Shown: piece after piece, positions 1 to 8,668 of the stretch
Position numbering within the stretch: the first letter of the stretch is position 1
Layout: each line of letters begins with the position of its first letter
Origin: Erythrobacter sanguineus
Lineage (GTDB): Bacteria; Pseudomonadota; Alphaproteobacteria; Sphingomonadales; Sphingomonadaceae
Length of the DNA stretch: 64,000 bases
NCBI RefSeq assembly: GCF_900143235.1
Contig: NZ_FRDF01000002.1
Span: forward strand, 62,001-126,000
Direction of reading: 5' to 3'
Made by a program: the position numbers and the translations under genes
The notes under the pieces: model-generated
Seen by the model: the letters and a program-made list of their open reading frames with translations, nothing else
Told to the model about the DNA's origin: nothing
The model's database searches: none

Positions 1-1
1 G

Positions 2-475
2 GTGGCGCTGTCGGGGTCGATCGCGCATGGAGCCTCGATCCTTGCCGCGCAGGCGCTGCGGGCCGATTTTGCCTATGCGGGCAGCGCCTTCATCGCGACA
101 AAGGAAGCCAACGCCGATGCCGCCTACAAGCAGGGCATTGTCGAAGGATCTTCGGAAGGCATCGTCTATACCAACCTGTTCACCGGGGTGCATGGCAATT
201 ACCTGCGTTCCTCGATCGAACAGGCGGGGCTTGATCCCGACAACCTGCCGGTCAGCGACCCTTCCAAGATGAACTTCGGCAGCGGCGGCAACACCAAGGC
301 CAAGGCGTGGAAGGACATCTGGGGTTCGGGTCAGGGTGTTGGCGCGGTCAAGGAAGTGGGCAGCGTGGAAGATCTGGTGGCGCGGATGGAGCGTGAATAT
401 CACGCGGCCAAGGCCCGGATGCTGGCTAATTCGGGCTATACCTCGTGGGGCGCGATGGCCGAGGCGGCCGAGTAA
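2..475 (+). CDS. Nitronate monooxygenase family protein, C-terminal fragment
   Basis: This is the 3' end of a gene that starts before the window; about 157 residues are visible. The segment reading ADFAYAGSAFIATKEA, then an EGIVYTNLFTGVHGNYLR-like stretch, matches the last strands of the FMN-dependent TIM barrel of the nitronate monooxygenase (2-nitropropane dioxygenase) family. These enzymes oxidise nitronates or related substrates in the cytoplasm. The family call is from remembered motifs, and the true substrate is unknown. The stop lies 7 bp from the stop of the convergent AHH gene, so the two share almost no terminator space. Confidence 0.75.
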   Translation: MALSGSIAHGASILAAQALRADFAYAGSAFIATKEANADAAYKQGIVEGSSEGIVYTNLFTGVHGNYLRSSIEQAGLDPDNLPVSDPSKMNFGSGGNTKAKAWKDIWGSGQGVGAVKEVGSVEDLVARMEREYHAAKARMLANSGYTSWGAMAEAAE

Positions 476-482
476 CCGGGGC

Positions 483-1001
483 TTAATGCGCCGACCACAG
501 CGACCCGGCCATCGCGTCGAGATCGCTGAAGTCGAAGCCGATGCCGAGCGGGTCCTTGCGATTGAGCAGCACCCGCCGGCGCTCGGCCAGAAGCTGGCGG
601 CGCAGTGCATCCTGCAGCAGTTGCAGCCGCATCAACGCCTCGGCCAGGGCGGCATCGGGATCATGGTTGCGGGCCAGCGCCCAGCGTTCCTCGATCCGTC
701 CGACCCGGGCGATGACGACTTCGTTGTAGCGCTGGTGAGGCCCGCGGTGCAGCGGCATCCCGGTGCGGATGGTCGCCTGCTCGTTTGCCGGCAGCAGCAA
801 GCCGTTGGCGCGGAAATTATCGAACCCCACCCGATCACGCCCGATCGCGGCGAACATGGTTCCGAAGCAGCGGCGCGAAAGCAGTTGCCGGGGGAGCAGG
901 TGATGGCGCTGAAGCGACGGGCCATAACCGGGGGTGCCGCGGCGGTTGACCGAGCGAAAGGCAATGGCAATGCGGAAAGCGGTGCGCCCCGGATAGGACA
1001 T
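483..1001 (-). CDS. AHH-domain (HNH/EndoVII superfamily) nuclease-like protein
   Basis: The protein has 172 residues. It shows the AHH signature: QRHHLLP with paired histidines at 33-34, then FDNFRANGLLLP (about 60-71), then a GMPLHRGPHQRYNEVV stretch with histidines at 85 and 89. This layout is that of the AHH branch of the HNH/EndoVII nucleases, known mostly as C-terminal toxin domains of polymorphic toxins. Here the domain is nearly the whole protein, with a short basic N-terminus and a helical C-terminal tail. There is no signal peptide, delivery domain or obvious immunity gene. The ATG directly abuts the stop of the upstream hypothetical gene, so the two are probably translationally coupled. 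The role is unknown; a DNA-processing function or a domesticated toxin fold are both possible. Confidence 0.72.
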   Translation of the reverse strand: MSYPGRTAFRIAIAFRSVNRRGTPGYGPSLQRHHLLPRQLLSRRCFGTMFAAIGRDRVGFDNFRANGLLLPANEQATIRTGMPLHRGPHQRYNEVVIARVGRIEERWALARNHDPDAALAEALMRLQLLQDALRRQLLAERRRVLLNRKDPLGIGFDFSDLDAMAGSLWSAH

Positions 1002-1862
1002 CTACTCGCGCCTCACTCTGACGAACCGGCTGTTGCGCGAGGCCTGCATGACAAGCCGCGTGCCATCCGGCGCGATGATCCGTTCGCTTTCGCCAATCCC
1101 GCCAACGATCACCAACTGGTTGATGAGGCGCACGCCAAGCCTTGTCGCGGCGACCTTGTCGATCGAGAGCGGCGGTTCGATCCGCAATTCCTGGCCGATC
1201 CAGAACGCAAGGCCGACGCTTTGCAGCGCGCCATCATCGCTCTCCTCGAAGGCGGTCAGACCGAGCGCCGGAAAGGCCCCGCCATCGAGCCACGCGGTGA
1301 TGACCGATTCAAAGAACCGCCGCCCGATCGCGCTGCGCGAGGGGCCCCAGTACACCGCTGCCAGATCGGGGAAATGCAAGCTCAGGTCGCGGGCGAGTGC
1401 CAGCATGGCCCGCAGCACCGGAACGCTGCGCCCTCCCCCGGCAAGATGCGGGCCCGGAGCGATCACGAGCGATTCGAAACAGTCCCCATCTGGCGTCGTG
1501 GCAAGATCAAAACGATGGGCAATGTCAGGCGTGCCGCAGGCGGCCCCCGGGGCCAGCCCGTGCAGATCGAAAGTCAATCCGTCGCGCAAAAGCTCAACCC
1601 ACAGCGGGGCAGCATCAGCCTCGGTCGCGCGCAAGTGTTCGCCATCTGCGACGACCAGCGAAAGCGCCGCATCCTCGGTCGGATCATGGCTGAGCGATAC
1701 CGCATGCTGGCGCGAAACAAAGCTCCGGATCGCATCGCACGTGGGACGCATGCCCGGCGCGAACAGCAAGTGCAGCTCTGCGGAATCAGCATGCTGCGAC
1801 TGTGAAATGGCCGATATCCCCTTCTTTTGTGCCTGGCCGGGCCGCGATCCGGCAGGCAACAT
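1002..1862 (-). CDS. Conserved hypothetical protein, possibly DUF4261-like
   Basis: I do not recognise this protein with confidence. The open frame runs from a TTG at 1895; the ATG at 1862 is a more likely start and gives 286 residues. The N-terminus is low-complexity, and the rest looks like a soluble alpha/beta protein. The middle (AVYWGPSRSAIGRRFF, then a tryptophan and LGLTAFEE) and the C-terminal VGLAFWIGQELRIEPP stretch recall the DUF4261 family, which is a weak resemblance. It lies in a minus-strand run between a flavodoxin-fold gene and the AHH gene, whose ATG follows this stop with no gap. An operon of three is likely. Confidence 0.5.
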   Translation of the reverse strand: MLPAGSRPGQAQKKGISAISQSQHADSAELHLLFAPGMRPTCDAIRSFVSRQHAVSLSHDPTEDAALSLVVADGEHLRATEADAAPLWVELLRDGLTFDLHGLAPGAACGTPDIAHRFDLATTPDGDCFESLVIAPGPHLAGGGRSVPVLRAMLALARDLSLHFPDLAAVYWGPSRSAIGRRFFESVITAWLDGGAFPALGLTAFEESDDGALQSVGLAFWIGQELRIEPPLSIDKVAATRLGVRLINQLVIVGGIGESERIIAPDGTRLVMQASRNSRFVRVRRE

Positions 1863-1926
1863 TGGCCTTTTTGCCTGCCATCGTCGAGTCCCCAATCAGC
1901 CTCCCTGTCCCGATAAGGGTCATACC

Positions 1927-2421
1927 CTAGATGATGCCGAGACGCAGCCCCTCGGCCAGCGCTTGTCCGAGTTCCTTGCATTCTTTCAGAACCTTGTCCG
2001 GCACCTGCTTGGGCGCGGCGATCGCTTCGGGGGTCTGCGCAGCGAAGTTGATGATCACCGGCTCGGCCACCCGCCGCAGCCGCCAGCCCGCCGCGATCCG
2101 GTCGATCTGGCGCTGCGCCCCTTCCCCGTCCGACCCGGCGGCGATGATGGTGGCGTAGGGTCGGCCCTCGATCGTGCCCAGCACGTCATAATAGGTGCGG
2201 TCGAACATCTCCTTCATCAGCCCGCTCATGGTGGCGAGGTTCTCCGGGCAGACGAACAGATAGCCCGCAGCGCCCAGCAATGCATCGCCGGTTACGGCAT
2301 CGGCGCGCAACAGCAGCGCATCACCCGCACCATCGGCGGCGGCCTGTGCCATGGCCTGGCTGGCGCCGGTGCGGCTGTGCCAGGCGATCAGCAGGCGCGC
2401 GGCGGAGGTGCTCTGAACCAT
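1927..2421 (-). CDS. Flavodoxin-fold NAD(P)H-dependent oxidoreductase family protein
   Basis: The protein has 164 residues. Its N-terminal strand LLIAWHSRTGASQAMAQ matches the FMN-phosphate-binding loop of flavodoxin-like proteins, with HSRTGAS in place of the usual S/T-rich loop. GYLFVCPENLATMSGLMKEMFDR fits the second flavin-contacting loop seen in NAD(P)H-dependent FMN reductases and WrbA-like proteins. It is probably a cytoplasmic FMN-binding redox protein of unknown substrate. It heads the minus-strand operon that continues into the hypothetical and AHH genes. It is divergent from recJ, with 84 bp between the two starts. Confidence 0.7.
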   Translation of the reverse strand: MVQSTSAARLLIAWHSRTGASQAMAQAAADGAGDALLLRADAVTGDALLGAAGYLFVCPENLATMSGLMKEMFDRTYYDVLGTIEGRPYATIIAAGSDGEGAQRQIDRIAAGWRLRRVAEPVIINFAAQTPEAIAAPKQVPDKVLKECKELGQALAEGLRLGII

Positions 2422-2505
2422 GCGGTCTCACGTGCCGTGCGTTCCTGTCGATTGTCAATCACCTGTGCCTGTCCGCCACCCAGCCTTTGCGCTAGGGACG
2501 GGATC

Positions 2506-4305
2506 ATGGCCTCTGCTTCGTCGTCCCTTGCGCCCCATGCCCATGTTCTGGGCGTTATTGCCTCGCTCTCGGGCAAGGCGTGGCGCTGGCGGGGTGGCAA
2601 CATGGCGCTTGGCGCGGCATCGGCACAGGGGCTGGAGCATTCGATCCTCGACCAGTTGCTGCTGACCCGCGGCGTGGCCGAGGATGATCTTGCGCGTCAC
2701 GCCCGCCCGACCTTGCGCGACTTCCTGCCTGATCCTTCGGCCTTCCGCGACATGGACACCGCTGCCGATCGGCTTGCCCATGCGGTGATGACCAGCGAAC
2801 AGGTGACGATTTACGGCGATTACGACGTGGACGGCGCAACCAGCGCGGCGTTGCTGGTCGAACTGCTGCGCCAGGTGGGCCATGACGCGGGCTATTATAT
2901 CCCCGACCGTCTGCTGGAAGGTTACGGCCCGACGGGCGAGGCGCTGGTCAGGCTGGCCGAGGCAGGATCAAGCCTGATCGTCACGGTCGATTGCGGCGCG
3001 ATGGCGCACGAGGCACTGAGTATGGCCAAGCGCGCCGGCTTGGACGTGATCGTGGTCGATCACCACAAATGCTCGCCCGAACTTCCCGAAGCCGCGGCTC
3101 TGGTCAATCCCAACCGCCTTGACGAAAGCGATCTCGGCGCGGCGCACGGCCATCTGGCAGCGGTGGGGGTTGCCTTCCTGCTCGGCGTCGCGCTGGTGCG
3201 GACGCTGCGCGGCAAGGGCTGGTTCGCACAGCGGCCGGAACCTGACCTCAAGGGCCTGCTCGATCTGGTCGCATTGGGCACGGTTGCCGATGTTGCCGCG
3301 CTGCATGGCCTCAACCGCGCCTTCGTGGCGCAGGGGCTCAAGGTGCTCGCCCGGCGAGAACGGATCGGGATGGCGGCGCTGATTGATGCCAGCCGCCTGA
3401 CCCGCGCCCCGCAGGCAAGCGATCTCGGTTTCGCGCTTGGCCCGCGCATCAATGCCGGTGGGCGGATCGGCGAATCGACGCTGGGCGTGCGGCTGCTGAC
3501 CACCACCGACCCCGAAGAAGCGCGCGCCATCGCCATCCAGCTGTCGCAACTCAACGAGGAACGCCGCGCGATAGAGGCCGAGGTGCAGGAAGCCGCCGAA
3601 GCGCAGGTTGCAGGGCAGCACAACATGGCGGTGCAGGTGCTGTCAGGCCATGGCTGGCACCCCGGCGTGATCGGGATCGTCGCTGGCCGCATCAAGGAAA
3701 AGACCGGCAAGCCCGCGATTGTGATCGCGCTTGACGCTGCGCAAGGCAAAGGCAGCGGTCGCTCGATCAGCGGTGTGGATCTGGGTGCGGCAATCATTGC
3801 CGCGCGTGAGGCCGGGCTGCTGGTGGCAGGCGGCGGCCACGCCATGGCAGCGGGGCTGACCATCGACAGCGGCCGCCTTGCCGATTTCGCGGGCTTCCTC
3901 AACGAACGGCTTGCCCGCGATGTCGAGCGTGCGCGGACCGGGGCAGCGATGTTGCTTGATCTGGCGCTGGCTCCGGGCGGTTTGACTCCGGAACTGGTCG
4001 AGACGCTGGAGGCTGCGGGGCCTTACGGGGTCGGATGGCCCGCGCCGCGCATCGCCGTCGGGCCAGTGCGGATCGTCAAGGCGGATATCGTCGGCAAGGA
4101 TCACCTGCGGCTGGTGGCCAGCGGGATGGACGGGCGCTCGTTCAAGGCGATCGCTTTTCGCGCTGCGGAAACCGAAATGGCCCAGACCCTGCTCCACCGC
4201 AGCAACGGGCGCCGCTTCCATCTCGCCGGGCGCGTCCGGATCGATGATTGGGGCAACCGCCCGGCAGCGGAATTGCATCTGGAGGACGCGGCTTTCGCCG
4301 ACTGA
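2506..4305 (+). CDS. recJ: Single-stranded-DNA-specific 5'-3' exonuclease RecJ
   Basis: The protein has 599 residues, near the usual RecJ length. RecJ degrades single-stranded DNA 5' to 3' in RecFOR recombination, mismatch repair and replication-fork processing. Metal-binding motifs are visible: YGDYDVDG (DYD at 105-107), VVDHHK (DHH at 185-187) and the DHHA1 motif GGGHAMAAG near residue 445. An OB-like C-terminal region follows. The frame is open far upstream (to 1033), but the ATG at 2506 follows AGGGACGGG and is the first start that gives a normal N-terminus. No LexA box is seen upstream. tRNA-Glu follows about 90 bp after the stop. Confidence 0.95.
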   Translation: MASASSSLAPHAHVLGVIASLSGKAWRWRGGNMALGAASAQGLEHSILDQLLLTRGVAEDDLARHARPTLRDFLPDPSAFRDMDTAADRLAHAVMTSEQVTIYGDYDVDGATSAALLVELLRQVGHDAGYYIPDRLLEGYGPTGEALVRLAEAGSSLIVTVDCGAMAHEALSMAKRAGLDVIVVDHHKCSPELPEAAALVNPNRLDESDLGAAHGHLAAVGVAFLLGVALVRTLRGKGWFAQRPEPDLKGLLDLVALGTVADVAALHGLNRAFVAQGLKVLARRERIGMAALIDASRLTRAPQASDLGFALGPRINAGGRIGESTLGVRLLTTTDPEEARAIAIQLSQLNEERRAIEAEVQEAAEAQVAGQHNMAVQVLSGHGWHPGVIGIVAGRIKEKTGKPAIVIALDAAQGKGSGRSISGVDLGAAIIAAREAGLLVAGGGHAMAAGLTIDSGRLADFAGFLNERLARDVERARTGAAMLLDLALAPGGLTPELVETLEAAGPYGVGWPAPRIAVGPVRIVKADIVGKDHLRLVASGMDGRSFKAIAFRAAETEMAQTLLHRSNGRRFHLAGRVRIDDWGNRPAAELHLEDAAFAD

Positions 4306-4396
4306 GCCTGCCCGCGCGATTTTTCCCGCAGGCGAGGCAAACGGGGCTTGACCGATCCGATTCACACCCCTAGTTGCCCGCTCTCGCAGCGGATGT

Positions 4397-4471
4397 GGCC
4401 CCTTCGTCTAGCGGTTAGGACGCGGCCCTTTCACGGCTGAAACACGGGTTCGATTCCCGTAGGGGTCACCA
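4397..4471 (+). tRNA. tRNA-Glu (TTC)
   Basis: It is a 75-nt cloverleaf with an encoded CCA tail. The acceptor arm GGCCCCT pairs with AGGGGTC, and the anticodon loop CTTTCAC carries TTC at 4430-4432. The T arm contains GGTTCGATTCC. A U-rich terminator hairpin follows at 4493. Confidence 0.97.
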
Positions 4472-4492
4472 CCTCCCGGTTGCGATACGAAT

Positions 4493-4523
4493 GGGCGGCA
4501 GGCTTCGGCCTTGCCGCCCTTTT
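4493..4523 (+). terminator. Intrinsic terminator after tRNA-Glu
   Basis: A GGGCGGCA / TGCCGCCC stem is capped by a GGC-TTCG-GCC hairpin and followed by TTTT. It lies 21 bp after the tRNA and 90 bp before phoR, so it should separate the two transcripts. Confidence 0.8.
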
Positions 4524-4612
4524 CGTTGTGCGCGGGTCGTGCGCGAGTCATTGGCCATTCTTGCGGCTTCGGCGCTTTCAACCTTTCCCGCTTGGTTGTA
4601 AGGCGATGCGCG

Positions 4613-5866
4613 ATGGGCATGGGGCAGAACTTTCCGGTCGCCGGCATCCTGCTGGCAGCGGTGACCTTTGTGGCGATGATGCTGCTCGGGGTCGACGCGG
4701 TGATCGCCCTGTCGGTGCTGCTGGTCTGGGTCGGATCACTGCTGGTTGCCGCAGGTCGCCCGCCCGAACCACCCAAGACCATCGTCAAGCGTTCGTTCGA
4801 CCTCGATTCGATTAGCGAACTGATCGAGAATTTCTCGACCCCGCTGATGATTACCGAACGCAACACCATCGCGCTTGCAAATCGTGCCGCGCGCACCATG
4901 CTTGGCCCGCACGTGGTCGGGCAGGATGCGCGGGTCGCATTGCGCCAGCCCGAGGCGATTTCGCTGCTCAATGATGGGCGCAGCGGCGAAGCGATCGTGC
5001 GCGGCCTCGTCCGCCGACAGGACATCTGGCAGGTCAACCATCAGGCAATCGACGATCGGCTCGCGATGCTGGAACTGACCAACCAGACTGCCGAAGCCGA
5101 TATCAGCCGCGCGCATACCGATTTCGTCGCCAATGCCAGCCACGAACTGCGCACGCCGCTGGCTGCGATCCTCGGCTATGTCGAAACCCTGCGCGAGGAC
5201 GATGGCAAGGTCGACACGCCCACCGCACAGAAGTTCCTCGGCATCATCGAACGCGAGGCGCAGCGCCTCCACGCATTGGTGAGCGACCTGATGAGCCTGT
5301 CGCGGGTCGAGGCCGAAAAGCACGACCTGCCGACCGAACGCATCGCACTTGCCCCGCTGGTCGAACGCGCCTCGCGCGATGCGGCAGGATCGGCACGGGT
5401 CGAGCGGATCGAACTTGACCTTGCGGGTGATCCCTGGGTGATCGGCGACCAGCAACAGCTTGAACAGGTGGTGCGCAACCTTGTCGACAATGCGCTCAAA
5501 TATGGCGCGTCTGACCGTCCGGTGAAGGTTGCGCTCGATCTGGTGCCGGGCGATCAGGCGCGGATTGCGGTGACGGATCAAGGCGAAGGTGTCGCGGCCG
5601 AACAGATCCCGCACCTCACCCGGCGATTCTACCGCACCGATCCCGGCCGCAGCCGCGCTTCGGGCGGCACCGGGCTCGGCCTTGCGATCGTAAAGCATAT
5701 CGTGGAGCGCCACCGCGGACGGCTCGACATCAGCAGCAAACTGGGCAAGGGCACCCGCGTGGTGGTGCGTATCCCGCTGGCGGCCCCGGTGAAAACCGAA
5801 GCTCCGGATGCCGGCGAAGAGGATGGCGACGATCCGCGCGAGCCCGAAACCCAAGAACTGTCATAG
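4613..5866 (+). CDS. phoR: Phosphate regulon sensor histidine kinase PhoR
   Basis: The protein has 417 residues. Two N-terminal membrane segments span about residues 9-48. A PAS-like region covers about 65-160, followed by the H-box ASHELRTPL with the phospho-acceptor His at 177. The ATPase domain shows an N box (NLVDNALKYG), DQGEGV and GTGLGLAIV. It senses phosphate limitation through the Pst transporter and PhoU and phosphorylates PhoB, which is encoded at the far end of this cluster. The ATG at 4613 has AAGG upstream; in-frame codons before it (from 4511) encode nothing membrane-like. The acidic C-terminal tail contains the stop codon that overlaps the candidate PHO box. Confidence 0.92.
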   Translation: MGMGQNFPVAGILLAAVTFVAMMLLGVDAVIALSVLLVWVGSLLVAAGRPPEPPKTIVKRSFDLDSISELIENFSTPLMITERNTIALANRAARTMLGPHVVGQDARVALRQPEAISLLNDGRSGEAIVRGLVRRQDIWQVNHQAIDDRLAMLELTNQTAEADISRAHTDFVANASHELRTPLAAILGYVETLREDDGKVDTPTAQKFLGIIEREAQRLHALVSDLMSLSRVEAEKHDLPTERIALAPLVERASRDAAGSARVERIELDLAGDPWVIGDQQQLEQVVRNLVDNALKYGASDRPVKVALDLVPGDQARIAVTDQGEGVAAEQIPHLTRRFYRTDPGRSRASGGTGLGLAIVKHIVERHRGRLDISSKLGKGTRVVVRIPLAAPVKTEAPDAGEEDGDDPREPETQELS

Positions 5867-5875
5867 CTGTGTCTT
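5858..5875 (+). promoter_or_regulatory. Candidate PhoB-binding PHO box upstream of pstC
   Basis: CTGTCAT at 5858-5864 is followed, 11 bp from its start, by GTGTCTT (5 of 7 matches to CTGTCAT). This 11-bp phasing of two 7-bp half-sites is the known PHO-box architecture. It overlaps the phoR stop and lies about 105 bp before the pstC start, in the right place to drive pstCAB-phoU-phoB. The second half-site is imperfect, and the spacer AGCT is less AT-rich than in enterobacteria. Confidence 0.6.
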
Positions 5876-5978
5876 ATTTCTTGAACATCCGCCCGCCATG
5901 GCATCAGGGCGGGGGTCGTTCCGCCAGCAAAGCCGCCCGATTCATGCGCGCCTCATTCGAGGAAAACAGGTTCATTCA

Positions 5979-7364
5979 ATGTCGCCGATCACGCTTATCC
6001 TGATTGCCATCGGGCTTGGCCTTGCCGGATGGCTGGCGGGTCGGGCCAAGGCATGGAGCTTCCAGACCAGCGATCCGGCGCTGCGCCCGGTTTCGCGCCC
6101 GGTCTATCATGCGTGGTATGTCGCCTTGTGGGTCGCGCTGCCGGTGCTGGCCTTTGTCGCCTTGTGGTCGGCAATCGCGCCGCAACTGGTAACGCAAAGC
6201 GTGCTTGCCTCCCCTGCCGCCGCCGATCTGCCCGCCTTCGGTTTCGAACGCGATGCCTTTCTCGGAGAGGCGCGTGCGGTGGCGCAGGGCAATGCGCCGG
6301 GCGTATTCAATGACGAGGCCGAACCGCTGATCGCGCCGTTCCGCGAGGCGCTCTCGCGCTACAACATCATCGGCATTATCGTGACCTTGGTGATTGCACT
6401 GGTCGGCGGCATCCTCGCTTTCCTGCGCCTGAGGCCCGATTTCCGCGCCCGGACGCGGGTTGAGCGGACAGTGATGGTGATCCTGCTGCTGGCATCGCTG
6501 GTGGCGATTCTCACCACCTTCGGAATTTTCGGAAGTCTGGTGTTCGAAACGGTGCGGTTTTTCGGCATGGTTTCGCCGGTCGATTTCCTGCTGGGCTCCA
6601 AATGGGGCCCAGACACGATGGTGAGCCCCGATGCGGTCGATCCCACCCGCTACGGCGCGATCCCGCTGTTCTGGGGTACGATCTTCATCGGGGCGATCAT
6701 TGCCATGGTCGTCGCCATTCCGCTGGGCCTGATGAGCGCGATCTATCTTACCCAATATGCCGATCCGCGCCTGCGCACATGGGTCAAGCCGCTGCTTGAG
6801 ATTCTCGCGGGGGTGCCGACGGTGGTCTATGGCTATTTCGCAGCGCTCACTGTCGCCCCGGCCATCCGCGATGCAGCCGTGTCGATCGGCATCACCAGCG
6901 CCTCGACCGAAAGCGCGCTGGCAGCGGGCGTGGTGATGGGGGTGATGATCATCCCCTTCGTCTCGTCGATGGCGGACGATTCGATGGCCGCCGTGCCAGG
7001 CTCCATGCGCGACGGCAGCCTGGCGATGGGCGCGACCAAATCGGAGACAATCCGGCGCGTGCTGTTCCCCGCCGCGCTGCCGGGCATTGTCGCGGGCATC
7101 ATGCTGGCCGTCAGCCGCGCGATCGGGGAAACCATGATCGTGGTGATGGCCGCCTCGCCCGCCGCCAACCTGACCGCCAACCCGCTCGAACCAATGTCGA
7201 CAGTGACGGTGCAGATCGTCAAACTGCTGACCGGTGAACAGAGCACCGATCACCCCGCAACGCTGAGCGCCTTTGCGCTGGGGTTTGTGTTGTTCATGGT
7301 GACGCTGGCGCTCAATTTTATCGCCCTTCGCGTGGTCAAGCGTTTCCGGGAGGCCTATGAATGA
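5979..7364 (+). CDS. pstC: Phosphate ABC transporter permease PstC
   Basis: The protein has 461 residues, longer than the roughly 320 of enterobacterial PstC because of an N-terminal extension. That extension has two or three extra membrane segments and a periplasmic loop, a form common in alphaproteobacteria. The core shows the permease EAA-type loop (DGSLAMGATKSETIRRVLFPAALPGI) near the C-terminus. With PstA it forms the inner-membrane channel for phosphate. The ATG at 5979 follows GAGGAAAACAGG. The stop overlaps the pstA start by 4 bp (ATGA). No pstS precedes it. Confidence 0.92.
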   Translation: MSPITLILIAIGLGLAGWLAGRAKAWSFQTSDPALRPVSRPVYHAWYVALWVALPVLAFVALWSAIAPQLVTQSVLASPAAADLPAFGFERDAFLGEARAVAQGNAPGVFNDEAEPLIAPFREALSRYNIIGIIVTLVIALVGGILAFLRLRPDFRARTRVERTVMVILLLASLVAILTTFGIFGSLVFETVRFFGMVSPVDFLLGSKWGPDTMVSPDAVDPTRYGAIPLFWGTIFIGAIIAMVVAIPLGLMSAIYLTQYADPRLRTWVKPLLEILAGVPTVVYGYFAALTVAPAIRDAAVSIGITSASTESALAAGVVMGVMIIPFVSSMADDSMAAVPGSMRDGSLAMGATKSETIRRVLFPAALPGIVAGIMLAVSRAIGETMIVVMAASPAANLTANPLEPMSTVTVQIVKLLTGEQSTDHPATLSAFALGFVLFMVTLALNFIALRVVKRFREAYE

Positions 7365-8668
7365 GCAGTTCCGCCCTGCCCCCCGCCGGTTCGATTTCCG
7401 AAGCCATCGCCGCTGGAAGGCCCGAATCGCTCGGCCCGACCCGCACTCCATCGTTCGAGAAACGGCTGGCGAAACGTTACCGCGCCGAACGCAATTTCCG
7501 GCTGCTGGGCGCGTCGGCGGTGGTGTTCTCGGTCGCGGTGCTGGTGTTTCTGCTAGGCAGCATGGCTATGAACGGCATCGGCGGGTTCCAGCGTGCCGAA
7601 CTCAGCGTGACCATCGACTTTCCCGAAAGCGGCGTCACTGGCGATGCCATCTCGCTTACCGCGCCAAGCGCGATCCAGACGCTGGAGATGCAGGGTCTGC
7701 CAGAGGTCGTTTCCTTCTATGCCGAGGAAGAACTTGGCGCCGAGGCCGCCGCGCAGCTTTCGGCCGATGCCTGGCGCGATGTCGCCGCCGCCTTGACGGA
7801 TGATCCAACCCTCATCACCCGCACCCGGAACTTCCAGCTGCCCGCCTCATCTGGCCTCGCCGCCGGATTGGCCGGCGAGGGATCGCCCGAAATGCAGGCG
7901 CTTGCCGCAAGGCTGGCGAAGCAAGGGAGGCTTGCCAGCAACTGGGACTGGGGCTTCCTTGCCCGTTCGGACGCCACCAGCCCGCAGGCGGTGGGCATCT
8001 GGGGCGCGCTCAAGGGTTCGATCCTGACCATGCTGGTAACGCTGGTGCTGGCCTTCCCGATTGGTGTGCTTTCCGCGCTTTACCTTGAGGAATACGCGCC
8101 AAAGAACCGCTGGACCGACCTGATCGAGGTATCGATCAACAACCTTGCCGCAGTGCCTTCGATCATTTTCGGTCTGCTGGGCCTCGCAATCTTCCTTGCG
8201 CTGTTTCCCAACCTGCGTTCGGCCCCGCTGATCGGCGGGATGACCCTGGCGCTGATGACGATGCCGGTGATCGTGATCTCGGGCCGCAACGCAATCAAGG
8301 CGGTGCCGCCTTCGATCCGCGACGGGGCGCTGGCGATTGGTGCCTCGCCGGTGCAGGTGGTGTTTCACCATGTCCTTCCGCTGGCCCTGCCGGGCATAAT
8401 GACCGGCACCATCATCGGCATGGCCCGCGCGCTGGGCGAAACCGCACCGCTGCTGCTGATCGGGATGCGCGCCTTTGTCGCCACCCCGCCCGATGGCTTC
8501 ACCTCGCCCGCCACGGTGCTGCCGATGCAGATTTTCCTGTGGTCGGATGAAATCGACCGCGGCTTTGTTGAACGCACCAGTGCCGCTATCATCGTGCTGC
8601 TGTTGTTCCTGCTCGCGATGAACGGCCTCGCCATCTACCTCCGCAACAAGTTCGAGAAACGCTGGTGA
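7361..8668 (+). CDS. pstA: Phosphate ABC transporter permease PstA
   Basis: The protein has 435 residues. A cytoplasmic N-terminal tail and a membrane anchor (about 52-68) precede a long periplasmic insert, then five or six membrane segments. The EAA-type loop is [20 protein letters not shown]. It partners PstC as the second half of the phosphate channel. The large N-terminal region matches the extended form of PstA seen in alphaproteobacteria and mirrors the extension in PstC. Its start overlaps the end of pstC by 4 bp and its stop overlaps pstB by 4 bp (GTGA), so the genes are translationally coupled. Confidence 0.92.
   Translation: MSSSALPPAGSISEAIAAGRPESLGPTRTPSFEKRLAKRYRAERNFRLLGASAVVFSVAVLVFLLGSMAMNGIGGFQRAELSVTIDFPESGVTGDAISLTAPSAIQTLEMQGLPEVVSFYAEEELGAEAAAQLSADAWRDVAAALTDDPTLITRTRNFQLPASSGLAAGLAGEGSPEMQALAARLAKQGRLASNWDWGFLARSDATSPQAVGIWGALKGSILTMLVTLVLAFPIGVLSALYLEEYAPKNRWTDLIEVSINNLAAVPSIIFGLLGLAIFLALFPNLRSAPLIGGMTLALMTMPVIVISGRNAIKAVPPSIRDGALAIGASPVQVVFHHVLPLALPGIMTGTIIGMARALGETAPLLLIGMRAFVATPPDGFTSPATVLPMQIFLWSDEIDRGFVERTSAAIIVLLLFLLAMNGLAIYLRNKFEKRW

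Noticed and set aside
336-1805. 489-codon plus-strand frame over the AHH and hypothetical genes
   Set aside because: The content is Arg/Pro/His-rich shadow sequence with no start site, and the minus-strand genes explain the region.
1033-2505. Long open frame continuing upstream of recJ
   Set aside because: It runs antisense through two better-supported genes, and RecJ has a good ATG with a ribosome site at 2506.
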